Assembly: GCA_003574895.1 (NCBI GenBank)
Contig: PJFB01000002.1
Span: 434,001 to 498,000, forward strand
Length of the DNA stretch: 64,000 bases
Source: Geobacter sp.
Lineage (GTDB): Bacteria > Desulfobacterota > Desulfuromonadia > Geobacterales > Pseudopelobacteraceae
Reading direction: 5' to 3'
Made by a program: the position numbers and the translations under genes. Below are positions 41,269 to 49,532 of the stretch, piece by piece (position 1 is the stretch's first letter; the number at the start of each line of letters is the position of its first letter). A model generated the notes under the pieces. It made no database searches, was not told where the DNA came from, and worked only from the letters and a program-made list of their open reading frames with translations.

Positions 41269-42759
41269 ATGAACAAAATAGCGCATTATCTTCCGCCTGC
41301 GCGTATCATCGCTGCGATTGCCGCCGCCGTCGCGACCTTGAGCGGTTGCATGGTCGGCCCCGATTTCCGCTCCCCCGAGCCACCTGCCACAAAAACATAC
41401 ACTGAAACGGCAATGCCCACGGAAACCGCTGCCGCTCCGGTCACTGGGGGCACAGCGCAACGCTTCACGGACAAAGACATCCCTGCCCGCTGGTGGGAGC
41501 TATTTCACAGCCAGGCGCTGGATCAACTGATCCGCAGGGCCTTGAAACAGAACCCCAGCCTGGCTGCGGCCCAGGCAACCCTGCGCCAAGCCAGCGAGAA
41601 TCTCCGTGCCCGAAGCGGAACCGAGTACTATCCGGGTATTGACGCCAAACTTTCAGGCTCGCGCCAGAAGGCATCCGGGGCCGCCTTTGGCCAGCCCGGC
41701 GGATTTTATTACGGACTCTACAATGCCTCTGTGGACCTATCCTACAGCCTGGACCTGTTCGGGGGTGGACGGCGGGAACTTGAGGCTCTCAAATCCCAAG
41801 TCGATTATCAAAGGTACCAATTGGAAGGCGCCTACCTGACCCTCACCGCCAACATCGTCACCACGGCGGTGCAAGAGGCGTCTTTGCGGGCTCAGATGAA
41901 ATCGACGCAGGAAATCATCACTCTGCAGGAAAAACAGTTGGCATTGGTGGAACGCCAGTTCCAGCTTGGCGGCGCAGCGCGCTCCGACGTCCTGGCACAG
42001 CAGGCGCAAGTGGCCCAGACCCGGACCAGCCTGCCACCGCTGGAAAAGGCACTGGCCCAGACCCGCAACCAACTGGCGGTATATAGCGGCAGCCTGCCGA
42101 GCGAGGCCACTCTCCCCGAATTCGACCTGGAAGGGTTGCAACTGCCGCAGGAACTGCCGCTCAGCGTTCCCTCAAAGCTGGTGCGCCAACGTCCGGACAT
42201 ACTGGCCACAGAAGAGCTGCTGCACGCGGCCGGAGCCCAGGTGGGCGTGGCCACGGCCAACCTCTATCCGCAGATCACACTCAACGCCAGCCTTGGTTCC
42301 CAGTCCGGCAGGCTGCAGGATCTGTTTTCCTCCGGGACATCCATTTGGAGCCTGGGTGCCGGTCTCCTGCAACCGGTTTTCCACGGTGGCGAACTGACTG
42401 CAAAACGCCGCGCCGCCATTGCCGCATACGATCAGGCAGCCGCCCAGTACCGGGAGACCCTGTTGCTGGCGTTTCAGAACGTGGCCGATGTACTGCAGGC
42501 GCTGGATGCCGACGCGCATACGCTCAAGGCCCAAGCGGAGGCTGAGACTGCGGCCCGCGACACCCTTGAAGTGGCGCAGCAGCAATTCCGCTTCGGCGCG
42601 GTAAGCTACCTGACGCTGCTCAATGCCCAGCGTCAGCACCAGCAGAGCCTCATCGGCCTGGTGCAGGCCCGGGCCGCCCGTTTTGCCGACACCGCGGCCC
42701 TGTTCCAGGCCATGGGCGGCGGCTGGTGGAACCGGGAAACAGATGCCACAGTCAGGTAA
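41269..42759 (+). CDS. RND efflux outer-membrane lipoprotein (NodT/OprM-type)
   Basis: 496 aa. Signal peptide with lipobox LSGC (Cys27), then GPDFRSPEPP, the common start of this family, and two TolC-like repeats rich in long helices (LRQASENLRARSG; FQNVADVLQALDADA). It forms the outer-membrane channel of a tripartite pump with the next two genes. Spacing to the adaptor gene is 49 bases. Confidence 0.93.
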   Translation: MNKIAHYLPPARIIAAIAAAVATLSGCMVGPDFRSPEPPATKTYTETAMPTETAAAPVTGGTAQRFTDKDIPARWWELFHSQALDQLIRRALKQNPSLAAAQATLRQASENLRARSGTEYYPGIDAKLSGSRQKASGAAFGQPGGFYYGLYNASVDLSYSLDLFGGGRRELEALKSQVDYQRYQLEGAYLTLTANIVTTAVQEASLRAQMKSTQEIITLQEKQLALVERQFQLGGAARSDVLAQQAQVAQTRTSLPPLEKALAQTRNQLAVYSGSLPSEATLPEFDLEGLQLPQELPLSVPSKLVRQRPDILATEELLHAAGAQVGVATANLYPQITLNASLGSQSGRLQDLFSSGTSIWSLGAGLLQPVFHGGELTAKRRAAIAAYDQAAAQYRETLLLAFQNVADVLQALDADAHTLKAQAEAETAARDTLEVAQQQFRFGAVSYLTLLNAQRQHQQSLIGLVQARAARFADTAALFQAMGGGWWNRETDATVR

Positions 42760-42808
42760 CCGCGGCTGCAAAATAAAACTCCCGGCACTTGAACGGAGAT
42801 ATCCAACA

Positions 42809-43930
42809 ATGAAAAAGCGCATCATTCTGGCCATAATCGGCCTGGTTGTCGTGATCGGCATCCTTGCAGGAGTCAAAGCCTTGCAAATCGGTGCCATGAT
42901 CAAGCAGGGCAAGAGCTTCGTGCCGCCGCCGGAAACCGTAAACTCGACTCTGGTCAAGAGTACTTCATGGCCGGCCGACCTGACCGCTGTCGGCACGCTG
43001 ACTGCGGTGCAGGGGGTCACGATAGCAGCCGATTTGGCCGCCAAGGTCGTGAAGATCGAATTCGAGCCTGGCGCCCAAGTGAAGAAAGGCGATCTGCTGG
43101 TCCGCCAGGACACCTCCTCGGAAGAGGCGCAACTCCCAGGGTTGCAGGCCCAAGTAAAACTGGCCAGCAATGAGCTGGAGCGAGCCCGCAAGATGGTGGC
43201 AGAACGGATCATCTCCCAGGCGGACTACGACAAGGCCGTGGCCGCCCATGACCAGGCCTTGTCCGCAGTCAATTCCACCCGGGCCGTTATCGACAAGAAG
43301 ACCATTCGCGCCCCCTTCGGCGGACGGCTCGGCATCCGCCAGGTGAATCTGGGCCAGATGCTGCGGGAAGGTGACCCCATAGTCACCCTGCAAACCCTCA
43401 GCCCCATCTTCGTTGATTTTTCCCTCCCCCAACAGCAGCTGGCCCGGCTGCAGCACGGTCAGCCGGTGCGAGTGACCTGCGACGCCGTGCCGGGCGAGAC
43501 CATCTCGGGACGCATCACCACCATAAATCCCTTAATTGACAGCGATACCCGCAACATCAAGGTGGAGGCCACATTGGCCAATAAATCCGCCAGACTGCGG
43601 CCTGGCATGTTCGTCAACGTGGCGGTCGGCCTGCCCGCGCAACGGAATATCCTGGCCATTCCGACCACGGCGGTGCTCTACGCCCCCTACGGTGACTCGG
43701 TCTTCGTCATCGAGGCGCAGAAGCAAGGCAAAAAGGGGCTGGTACTGCGGCAGCAATTCGTGCGACTGGGTGAAAAGCGGGGCGACTTTATTGCCGTCAC
43801 CAGCGGACTTAAAGAAGGGGAGTCGATAGTAACCACGGGGGTGTTCAAACTGCGCAACGGTCAAGCTGCGGTGGTGGACAACAAACTCGCGCCCAATTTC
43901 CAACTGGCGCCCAAGCCGGAGAATAACTGA
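42809..43930 (+). CDS. RND efflux periplasmic adaptor (membrane fusion protein)
   Basis: 373 aa from ATG 42809 (GGAGATATCC upstream; the longer frame overlaps the previous gene). One N-terminal anchor helix (~4-24), a lipoyl-like half (VKIEFEPGAQVKKGDLLVR), a coiled-coil hairpin (~100-150), and a beta-barrel with IRAPFGGRLGIRQVNLGQM. MexE/AcrA-like. It links the channel and the inner-membrane pump; two bases separate its stop from the pump start. Confidence 0.94.
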   Translation: MKKRIILAIIGLVVVIGILAGVKALQIGAMIKQGKSFVPPPETVNSTLVKSTSWPADLTAVGTLTAVQGVTIAADLAAKVVKIEFEPGAQVKKGDLLVRQDTSSEEAQLPGLQAQVKLASNELERARKMVAERIISQADYDKAVAAHDQALSAVNSTRAVIDKKTIRAPFGGRLGIRQVNLGQMLREGDPIVTLQTLSPIFVDFSLPQQQLARLQHGQPVRVTCDAVPGETISGRITTINPLIDSDTRNIKVEATLANKSARLRPGMFVNVAVGLPAQRNILAIPTTAVLYAPYGDSVFVIEAQKQGKKGLVLRQQFVRLGEKRGDFIAVTSGLKEGESIVTTGVFKLRNGQAAVVDNKLAPNFQLAPKPENN

Positions 43931-43932
43931 CG

Positions 43933-46900
43933 ATGAAAATCACCGACCTCTTCATACGCCGCCCGGTGCTGGCCCTGGTGGTCAATCTGGTGATCATCAT
44001 CGCCGGCCTCCAGGCCATCCGCTCCCTCAACGTGCGCCAGTATCCGCGCAGCGAGAACGCTTCGGTAACCGTCACCACCGTCTACACCGGTGCCAGCGCC
44101 GAGCTGGTGCGGGGATTCATCACCTCGCCCCTGGAGCGGGCCATCGCAGCAGCCGACGGCATCGAGTACATGGAATCGCAGAGCACACTGGGCCTCTCCA
44201 CCATCACGGTGCGCCTCAAGATCAATTATGATTCCACCAAGGCCCTGGCCGAGATCAGTTCCAAGGTTGACCAGGTGCGGCGCGACCTGCCGCCGGAGGC
44301 GGAGGTTCCGACCATCAACATCGAGTCGGCCGACAGCCAGTTTGCCTCTGCCTACCTCAGCTTCACCTCCGACATCCTCAAGCAGAACGAGATCACCGAC
44401 TACCTGGTACGCGTGGTCCAGCCACGCCTGTCGGCAATTACCGGGGTGCAACGGGCCGACATCCTTGGCGCCCGGACCTTTGCCATGCGCATCTGGCTCA
44501 AACCGGAACGTATGGCTGCCCTCAACATCAGCCCGGCCCAGGTGCGCCAAGCCCTGGCGGCCAACAATTTCCTGGCGGCCCTGGGACGCAGCAAAGGGGC
44601 ACTGATCGAGGTCAACCTGACCGCCGACACCAATCTCAACACGGTGGACGAGTTCAAACGCCTGGCGGTGCGTGAGCAGAACGGCACCATCGTGCGACTC
44701 TCGGACATTGCCGACGTGGCACTGGGGGCCGAGGACTACAGCTCCGAGGTGCATTTTTCGGGACAGACCGCCGTGTTCATGGGTATCTGGCCCCTGCCCA
44801 ACGCCAACTCCATCGACGTCATAAAAAAGGTGCGGGCCGAAATGGCCTCCATCCAGCATGATCTGCCCAGCGGCATGAAGGCCCGTATCGCCTACGACGC
44901 CACCGATTACATCAACAACGCCATCCGCGAGGTGCTCAAGACCCTGGGCGACACTTTGCTGATCGTGATGGTGGTGATCTTTCTCTTCCTGGGTTCCTTC
45001 CGGTCGGTCCTGATACCGGTGGTTGCGATCCCGGTATCACTGATCGGCGCCGTGTTCCTGATGCAGGCCTTCGGCTTCACGGTCAATCTGCTGACCCTCC
45101 TGGCAGTGGTGCTCTCGGTCGGTCTGGTGGTGGACGACGCCATCGTGGTGGTGGAGAACGTGGAACGCCACCTGGGCGAGGGGAAATCCCCTCTGGAAGC
45201 CGCCCTGCTGGGCGCCCGCGAACTGGTCGGCCCGATTATCGCCATGACCATCACCCTGGCGGCGGTCTATCTCCCCATTGGCCTGCAAGGCGGGCTGACC
45301 GGCTCCCTCTTTCGTGAATTCGCCCTGACCCTGGCCGGGGCGGTGACCATCTCCGGCATCGTTGCCCTGACCCTGTCGCCGGTCATGTCGGCCAAACTGC
45401 TCAAACCGGGCATCGAGGAGCATGGCTTGGCTGGCCGCATCGCCCGGGACTTTAACCGCCTGAAAAACGCCTACGGCCGCTGGCTTGACGCCACCCTGGC
45501 CGCCCGGCCCGCGGTCTACGCGGTCTGGATCGTGATCAGCCTGCTGACCATTCCCATGTTCACCATGTCGGCAAGGGAACTGGCCCCCAGCGAGGACCAG
45601 GGTGTCATCTTCGGCATCCTGGACGCCGCGGCCGACTCGACCCTGGATCAGAACAGCCTCTACGCTGCAGACGCCAACCGGATCTTCATGGGCATCCCTG
45701 AAACCGATTTCACCTTTCAGATCACCTTTGCCAACTCCGGTTTCGGCGGCATGGTCACCAAACCCTGGAGCCAGCGCAAGCGCACTGTCTTCCAGATCAT
45801 GCCGGAGGTCCAGCAGAAGCTGCAGACTATCCCCGGCATCCGGATGTTCCCGGTCACACCGCCGGCGCTGCCTGGCGGCGGCCAGTTCCCGGTGGAGTTC
45901 ATCCTGGCCTCCACTGCCGATACGAGCCAGATTCTGGAGTTCGCCCACCAGCTGCAGCTCAAGGCCATACAGAGCAAGATGTTCGCCTTCCCTCCCCTCA
46001 TCGATGTCAAGGTGGATCAGCCCCAGACGGAATTCGTCATCGATCGCAACAAGGTGGCCGATCTGGGTATGAACCTGGGGCAGGTCGGCGCCGACCTGGG
46101 GGGCATGGTTGGGGGCAACTACGTCAACCGCTTCGACATCTCCGGCCGCAGCTACAAGGTCATCCCCCAGATCGAGCGTGTCGGCCGCCTAAATCCGGCC
46201 CAGTTGAAGGATATCTATGTTACCGGGCCCGGAGGCAAACTGATACCGCTCTCCACCGTGGCCAGCCTGAAGGAATCGGTGGTGCCCCGCTCCCTCAACC
46301 GCTTCCAGCAGTTGAACGCGGTCAAGATCAGCGGCGTGGCCATGCGGCCCCTGGACGAAGCCTTGAGCTTCCTGGAAGGCGAAGCAGGCAAAATCCTGCC
46401 CAAAGGGTATGTGCTGGACTATACCGGCGAGTCTCGCCAACTCCGTACCGAGGGAAACAAGTTCCTTCCCGCCTTCGGTCTGGCCATCATCCTGATCTTC
46501 CTGGTGCTGGCGGCCCAGTTCAACAGCTTCCGCGACCCCTTTGTCATCCTGGCCGGCTCGGTGCCACTGGCCATCTTCGGCGCACTGATCTTCACCTTCC
46601 TGAAGATGCCGGACCCCAACACCCCTTTCTGGACCCATGGCTGGACAACCACCCTCAACATCTACTCCCAGGTAGGCCTGGTTACCCTGGTGGGGCTGGT
46701 TTCCAAGAACGGCATCCTGATCGTCGAATTCGCCAATAAACTCCAGTTGCAGGGGCTTCCCAAGCTTGATGCCGTACGTCAGGCCGCCATGACCCGTCTC
46801 CGCCCGATCCTGATGACCACGGCCGCCACCATTGCCGGCCACTTCCCGCTGACCCTGGTAACCGGCGCCGGAGCAGCCGCCCGTAACTCCATCGGTCTGG

Positions 46901-47031
46901 TGCTGGTGGGCGGCATGTTCGTGGGAACTATCTTCACCCTCTTTGTCGTACCATCCATTTACATGCTGGTAGCCAAGGACCACGGCAAGGATCGCGAGCG
47001 GGAGGCAGCCGTTGCGGCAGCGGAGGTCTGA
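43933..47031 (+). CDS. RND multidrug efflux permease (HAE1/AcrB type)
   Basis: 1032 aa with 12 membrane helices and two large periplasmic loops. The N-terminal FIRRPVLALVVNLVIIIAG, VGLVVDDAIVVVENVERH (helix 4 with the proton-relay DD pair) and GLVSKNGILIVEFAN motifs are typical. Proton-driven export of hydrophobic compounds. The substrate is unknown; the adjacent two-component system may control it. Confidence 0.96.
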   Translation: MKITDLFIRRPVLALVVNLVIIIAGLQAIRSLNVRQYPRSENASVTVTTVYTGASAELVRGFITSPLERAIAAADGIEYMESQSTLGLSTITVRLKINYDSTKALAEISSKVDQVRRDLPPEAEVPTINIESADSQFASAYLSFTSDILKQNEITDYLVRVVQPRLSAITGVQRADILGARTFAMRIWLKPERMAALNISPAQVRQALAANNFLAALGRSKGALIEVNLTADTNLNTVDEFKRLAVREQNGTIVRLSDIADVALGAEDYSSEVHFSGQTAVFMGIWPLPNANSIDVIKKVRAEMASIQHDLPSGMKARIAYDATDYINNAIREVLKTLGDTLLIVMVVIFLFLGSFRSVLIPVVAIPVSLIGAVFLMQAFGFTVNLLTLLAVVLSVGLVVDDAIVVVENVERHLGEGKSPLEAALLGARELVGPIIAMTITLAAVYLPIGLQGGLTGSLFREFALTLAGAVTISGIVALTLSPVMSAKLLKPGIEEHGLAGRIARDFNRLKNAYGRWLDATLAARPAVYAVWIVISLLTIPMFTMSARELAPSEDQGVIFGILDAAADSTLDQNSLYAADANRIFMGIPETDFTFQITFANSGFGGMVTKPWSQRKRTVFQIMPEVQQKLQTIPGIRMFPVTPPALPGGGQFPVEFILASTADTSQILEFAHQLQLKAIQSKMFAFPPLIDVKVDQPQTEFVIDRNKVADLGMNLGQVGADLGGMVGGNYVNRFDISGRSYKVIPQIERVGRLNPAQLKDIYVTGPGGKLIPLSTVASLKESVVPRSLNRFQQLNAVKISGVAMRPLDEALSFLEGEAGKILPKGYVLDYTGESRQLRTEGNKFLPAFGLAIILIFLVLAAQFNSFRDPFVILAGSVPLAIFGALIFTFLKMPDPNTPFWTHGWTTTLNIYSQVGLVTLVGLVSKNGILIVEFANKLQLQGLPKLDAVRQAAMTRLRPILMTTAATIAGHFPLTLVTGAGAAARNSIGLVLVGGMFVGTIFTLFVVPSIYMLVAKDHGKDREREAAVAAAEV

Positions 47032-47052
47032 CAAAGGGAAGCAAATTTCTTC

Positions 47053-47081
47053 TTGACTTGTAAGTGCCATTTGACTATATT
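47053..47081 (+). promoter_or_regulatory. Sigma-70 promoter for rplU-rpmA
   Basis: TTGACT (47053-47058), 17-base spacer, TATATT (47076-47081), 39 bases before the rplU ATG. Confidence 0.75.
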
Positions 47082-47120
47082 TCAAAACTCTTTTAAATAA
47101 GGTGGGGATGGAGACGGCAT

Positions 47121-47429
47121 ATGTACGCAGTTATTAAGACAGGTGGCAAACAATACAAGGTATCCGAGGGCGAATTCCTCAAGGTGGAAAAACTTGAGGG
47201 TGAAGTGGGTGATAGCATTGAATTCGCCGAGGTGTTGATGGTCGGTGGTGAAAAAACCGTGGTAGGCGCACCGCTGGTGGCCGGCGCCATGGTAACCGCC
47301 AAAATTGCAGTTCAGGGCAAGGACAAAAAAATCCTGGTGTTCAAGTCCAAACGCCGCAAAGACTCGCGTAAACTGCGCGGACATCGTCAGCACAGAACAG
47401 TTCTCAAGATCGAGAAAATAAGCGCATAA
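47121..47429 (+). CDS. rplU: 50S ribosomal protein L21
   Basis: 102 aa, complete. [14 protein letters not shown] is the L21 N-terminus and [17 protein letters not shown] the rRNA-binding C-terminal signature. ATG preceded by GGTGGGGATGGAGACGGC. Forms the usual operon with rpmA, 28 bases downstream. Confidence 0.98.
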   Translation: MYAVIKTGGKQYKVSEGEFLKVEKLEGEVGDSIEFAEVLMVGGEKTVVGAPLVAGAMVTAKIAVQGKDKKILVFKSKRRKDSRKLRGHRQHRTVLKIEKISA

Positions 47430-47457
47430 ATAAATTTTTTTCCTAGGAGACAAGGAA

Positions 47458-47712
47458 ATGGCACATAAGAAAGCAGGCGGTAGTTCACGAAACGGCAGGG
47501 ATTCCGGGGGCCAGCGGCTCGGCTGCAAAAAGTTCGGCGGCGAGAACGTCAAGGCCGGTAACATCATTTATCGTCAGCGTGGTACCCAGATTCATCCGGG
47601 TAACAATGTTGGCTGCGGCAAGGATTACACCCTGTTTGCGCTGATCGAAGGCATTGTCAAGTTTGAGCGCATGGGTAAAGATCGCAAAAAGGTTTCCGTA
47701 TATCCCAACTAA
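47458..47712 (+). CDS. rpmA: 50S ribosomal protein L27
   Basis: 84 aa, complete. [16 protein letters not shown] and [13 protein letters not shown] are the family signatures. The N-terminus starts directly with the mature-type sequence, so no Firmicutes-style cleaved extension. AGGAGACAAGGAA ribosome site. The GTPase gene obg, common next in relatives, is not here. Confidence 0.98.
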   Translation: MAHKKAGGSSRNGRDSGGQRLGCKKFGGENVKAGNIIYRQRGTQIHPGNNVGCGKDYTLFALIEGIVKFERMGKDRKKVSVYPN

Positions 47713-47735
47713 ATTTATCACCACATATATCCAAT

Positions 47736-47770
47736 AAAAAAACCCGGAAGATCCCTTCCGGGTTTTTTTA
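47736..47770 (+). terminator. Terminator after rpmA
   Basis: AAAAAACCCGGAAG/CTTCCGGGTTTTTT stem with an ATCC loop and a long T-run. Confidence 0.93.
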
Positions 47771-48069
47771 TTTTGTGCACAAATTGACACCGATTAATTA
47801 GTCGTTCTACGGTAATTCATGCCAAATCAAATCATTAGAAACAAAGTTTTGTAATATCAAGGAATTCGTTGTATAAATGTATCCGGTTATCTGATAGTTT
47901 CATTCTTATTGACCGGTACGGGCATTCGACAGTTGGTACCATGCTGTGCTTGAAAGAGATTTCACACACGTTCTGTGATGCGACACTGTGGCATATGGAC
48001 GTTGTGATGAAATGGGGCCGTAATAAAACCAAGCAGTGATACGGGTAATAAATACGGAGAAAAATCAAG
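47771..48069. other. Gap upstream of the MshEN-REC gene
   Basis: No gene. TGTGCACAAATTGACACC at 47776-47793 resembles the TGTGC-N8-GCACA palindromes near the hydrogenase-like regulator. A small CCGTA...TACGG hairpin lies at 48018-48044. No clear promoter found. Confidence 0.4.
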
Positions 48070-48897
48070 ATGAAGCATCTCGGAGACATTCTGGTCGAGG
48101 CTGAAATAATCAGTAGAAAAACTCTCGAGCGGGCCCTGGAACGTCAGAAGATGGATAAGAAGCGTCTGGGGACCGTTTTAGAAGAGATGGGGGTCATCAC
48201 CGAGGAAGAACTGGCAGAGGCGCTCGCTAAGCAATTCAATTTCAAGACCATCAAAAATTTCATCCATCATAGTTTCCCCCAGGAACTGCTCGACCTTGTC
48301 CCCTCCGATTTTGCCATGAAAAAGCTCGCCTTTCCCCTTAAAATGAAAGACAACATGCTGGCAGTGGCAATAACCGATCCTTTTGACGTAGAGACGATAG
48401 AAATGCTTAGCCGCATCACCGGCTACCAGATCATTCCGGTCATCTCCACCCGCAGGGAAATTCTCGACGCTATTTCCAAAAATTACCTCAAGAGCCCTAT
48501 TGGTGCCGATGAATGCGATTCCATCCTGGTGGTGGAGGATTCTGTAACCGTTGCAACGGTTATCCAGGTGGCACTATCCAAGGAAGGATTTAATGTTCTT
48601 GTTGCCCACGATGGCGTGGAAGGCCTGAAGCTTGCCATATCCGATCGGCCGCGCCTGATCATCACTGATTCGGTAATGCCGCGCATGGACGGCTATGGAC
48701 TGTTGCGTGCCATCAAGGCCAATCCCATGACCAGCGATATCCCTGTCATCATGTTGACCTCCAAGGCCTCCAGCGAGGACGAGCAGAAGGCACTTGAGTT
48801 CGGCTTCATCGATTTCATCCCCAAGCCGGTGCAGCCGATGAGAGTCATTTCCCGGGTCAAGCATGTCCTGGGCATTGTCAAACGCTACAAATTATAG
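48070..48897 (+). CDS. MshEN (GspE N-terminal) domain fused to receiver domain
   Basis: 275 aa, soluble. Residues ~1-140 are an MshEN/T2SSE-N domain with two copies of its motif (HLGDILVEAEIISRKTLERA and KRLGTVLEEMGVITEEELAE), the form reported to bind cyclic-di-GMP in MshE-like ATPases. Residues ~155-275 are a receiver with D200 (ITDSVMPRMDG) and K in FIPKPV. No ATPase or output domain. It could relay cyclic-di-GMP and phosphorylation inputs to pili or secretion machinery; this is inference. Alone on its transcript, with a strong terminator downstream. Confidence 0.85.
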   Translation: MKHLGDILVEAEIISRKTLERALERQKMDKKRLGTVLEEMGVITEEELAEALAKQFNFKTIKNFIHHSFPQELLDLVPSDFAMKKLAFPLKMKDNMLAVAITDPFDVETIEMLSRITGYQIIPVISTRREILDAISKNYLKSPIGADECDSILVVEDSVTVATVIQVALSKEGFNVLVAHDGVEGLKLAISDRPRLIITDSVMPRMDGYGLLRAIKANPMTSDIPVIMLTSKASSEDEQKALEFGFIDFIPKPVQPMRVISRVKHVLGIVKRYKL

Positions 48898-48916
48898 CTG
48901 GTAAACTTCGTATCCG

Positions 48917-48961
48917 CTACAAACGGAAAAGAGGCCATTTAGGCCTCTTTTCCGTTTGTAG
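48917..48961. terminator. Bidirectional terminator
   Basis: Near-perfect palindrome CTACAAACGGAAAAGAGGCC / GGCCTCTTTTCCGTTTGTAG between two convergent genes; serves both strands. Confidence 0.88.
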
Positions 48962-48971
48962 TTCGATCATG

Positions 48972-49499
48972 CTACCAATTGCGCCCGCGCCGCATGCCCC
49001 CCTTGAGGACATGCCGGAATTCCCATGGCGGCAATGGATTTGCATCGCGCCACAGGCCAGCACGCATGGAACGGGCTCGGTTTTCGGCTCCAATATACTC
49101 GGATACGTATGGCCCCTGAAGATATTGTCGATAAGCCCAGGCCAGACCCTCGGCCACCATCTCGCGGTTAATGTCCCGACCTTCATAGCGGATAACCGCC
49201 ACGGAACGCTTGTACTGATCCATGTCGACGATCTCGGCCGAGATGCGCCGCCCCATGATCTTGTACATCAGGGTCCGCTTGGCTATCTCGCCGAAGCGTT
49301 GTCCAGGCATGTCCGGTTTGGCGGTCTCCGGGGCATCGATACCGTAGAGTCGTACCTTGAGGCGGTTCTCATTGCGGGTGGCCAACAGGATCGTATCTCC
49401 GTCGTAGACTGCCCTCACAACCCCTTCGACGGTACTGGCAGCGTAACAATCGGTAACACCCAAGACGAGCAGAACAATTAAAGCGAATACTGTTCTCAT
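48972..49499 (-). CDS. Exported thermonuclease-like (SNase) protein
   Basis: 175 aa. Signal peptide ~1-20 (ending in CYAAS), then the staphylococcal-nuclease fold: VRAVYDGDTILL, VRLYGIDAPE (catalytic Arg and Asp), the KRSVA arginine, and NRARSMRAGLW, closing with an Arg/Trp-rich tail. Calcium-dependent cleavage of DNA or RNA in the periplasm or outside the cell is expected. The gene is 33 bases downstream of the U32 peptidase gene stop. Confidence 0.88.
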   Translation of the reverse strand: MRTVFALIVLLVLGVTDCYAASTVEGVVRAVYDGDTILLATRNENRLKVRLYGIDAPETAKPDMPGQRFGEIAKRTLMYKIMGRRISAEIVDMDQYKRSVAVIRYEGRDINREMVAEGLAWAYRQYLQGPYVSEYIGAENRARSMRAGLWRDANPLPPWEFRHVLKGGMRRGRNW

Positions 49500-49532
49500 T
49501 TCTTACCCTGCCTTTCCGTTTACCCCATCCGG

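Noticed and set aside
47771-48069. Possible cyclic-di-GMP (GEMM) riboswitch before the MshEN-REC gene
   Set aside because: The conserved GEMM core and tetraloop-receptor elements are missing; only a small hairpin is present.
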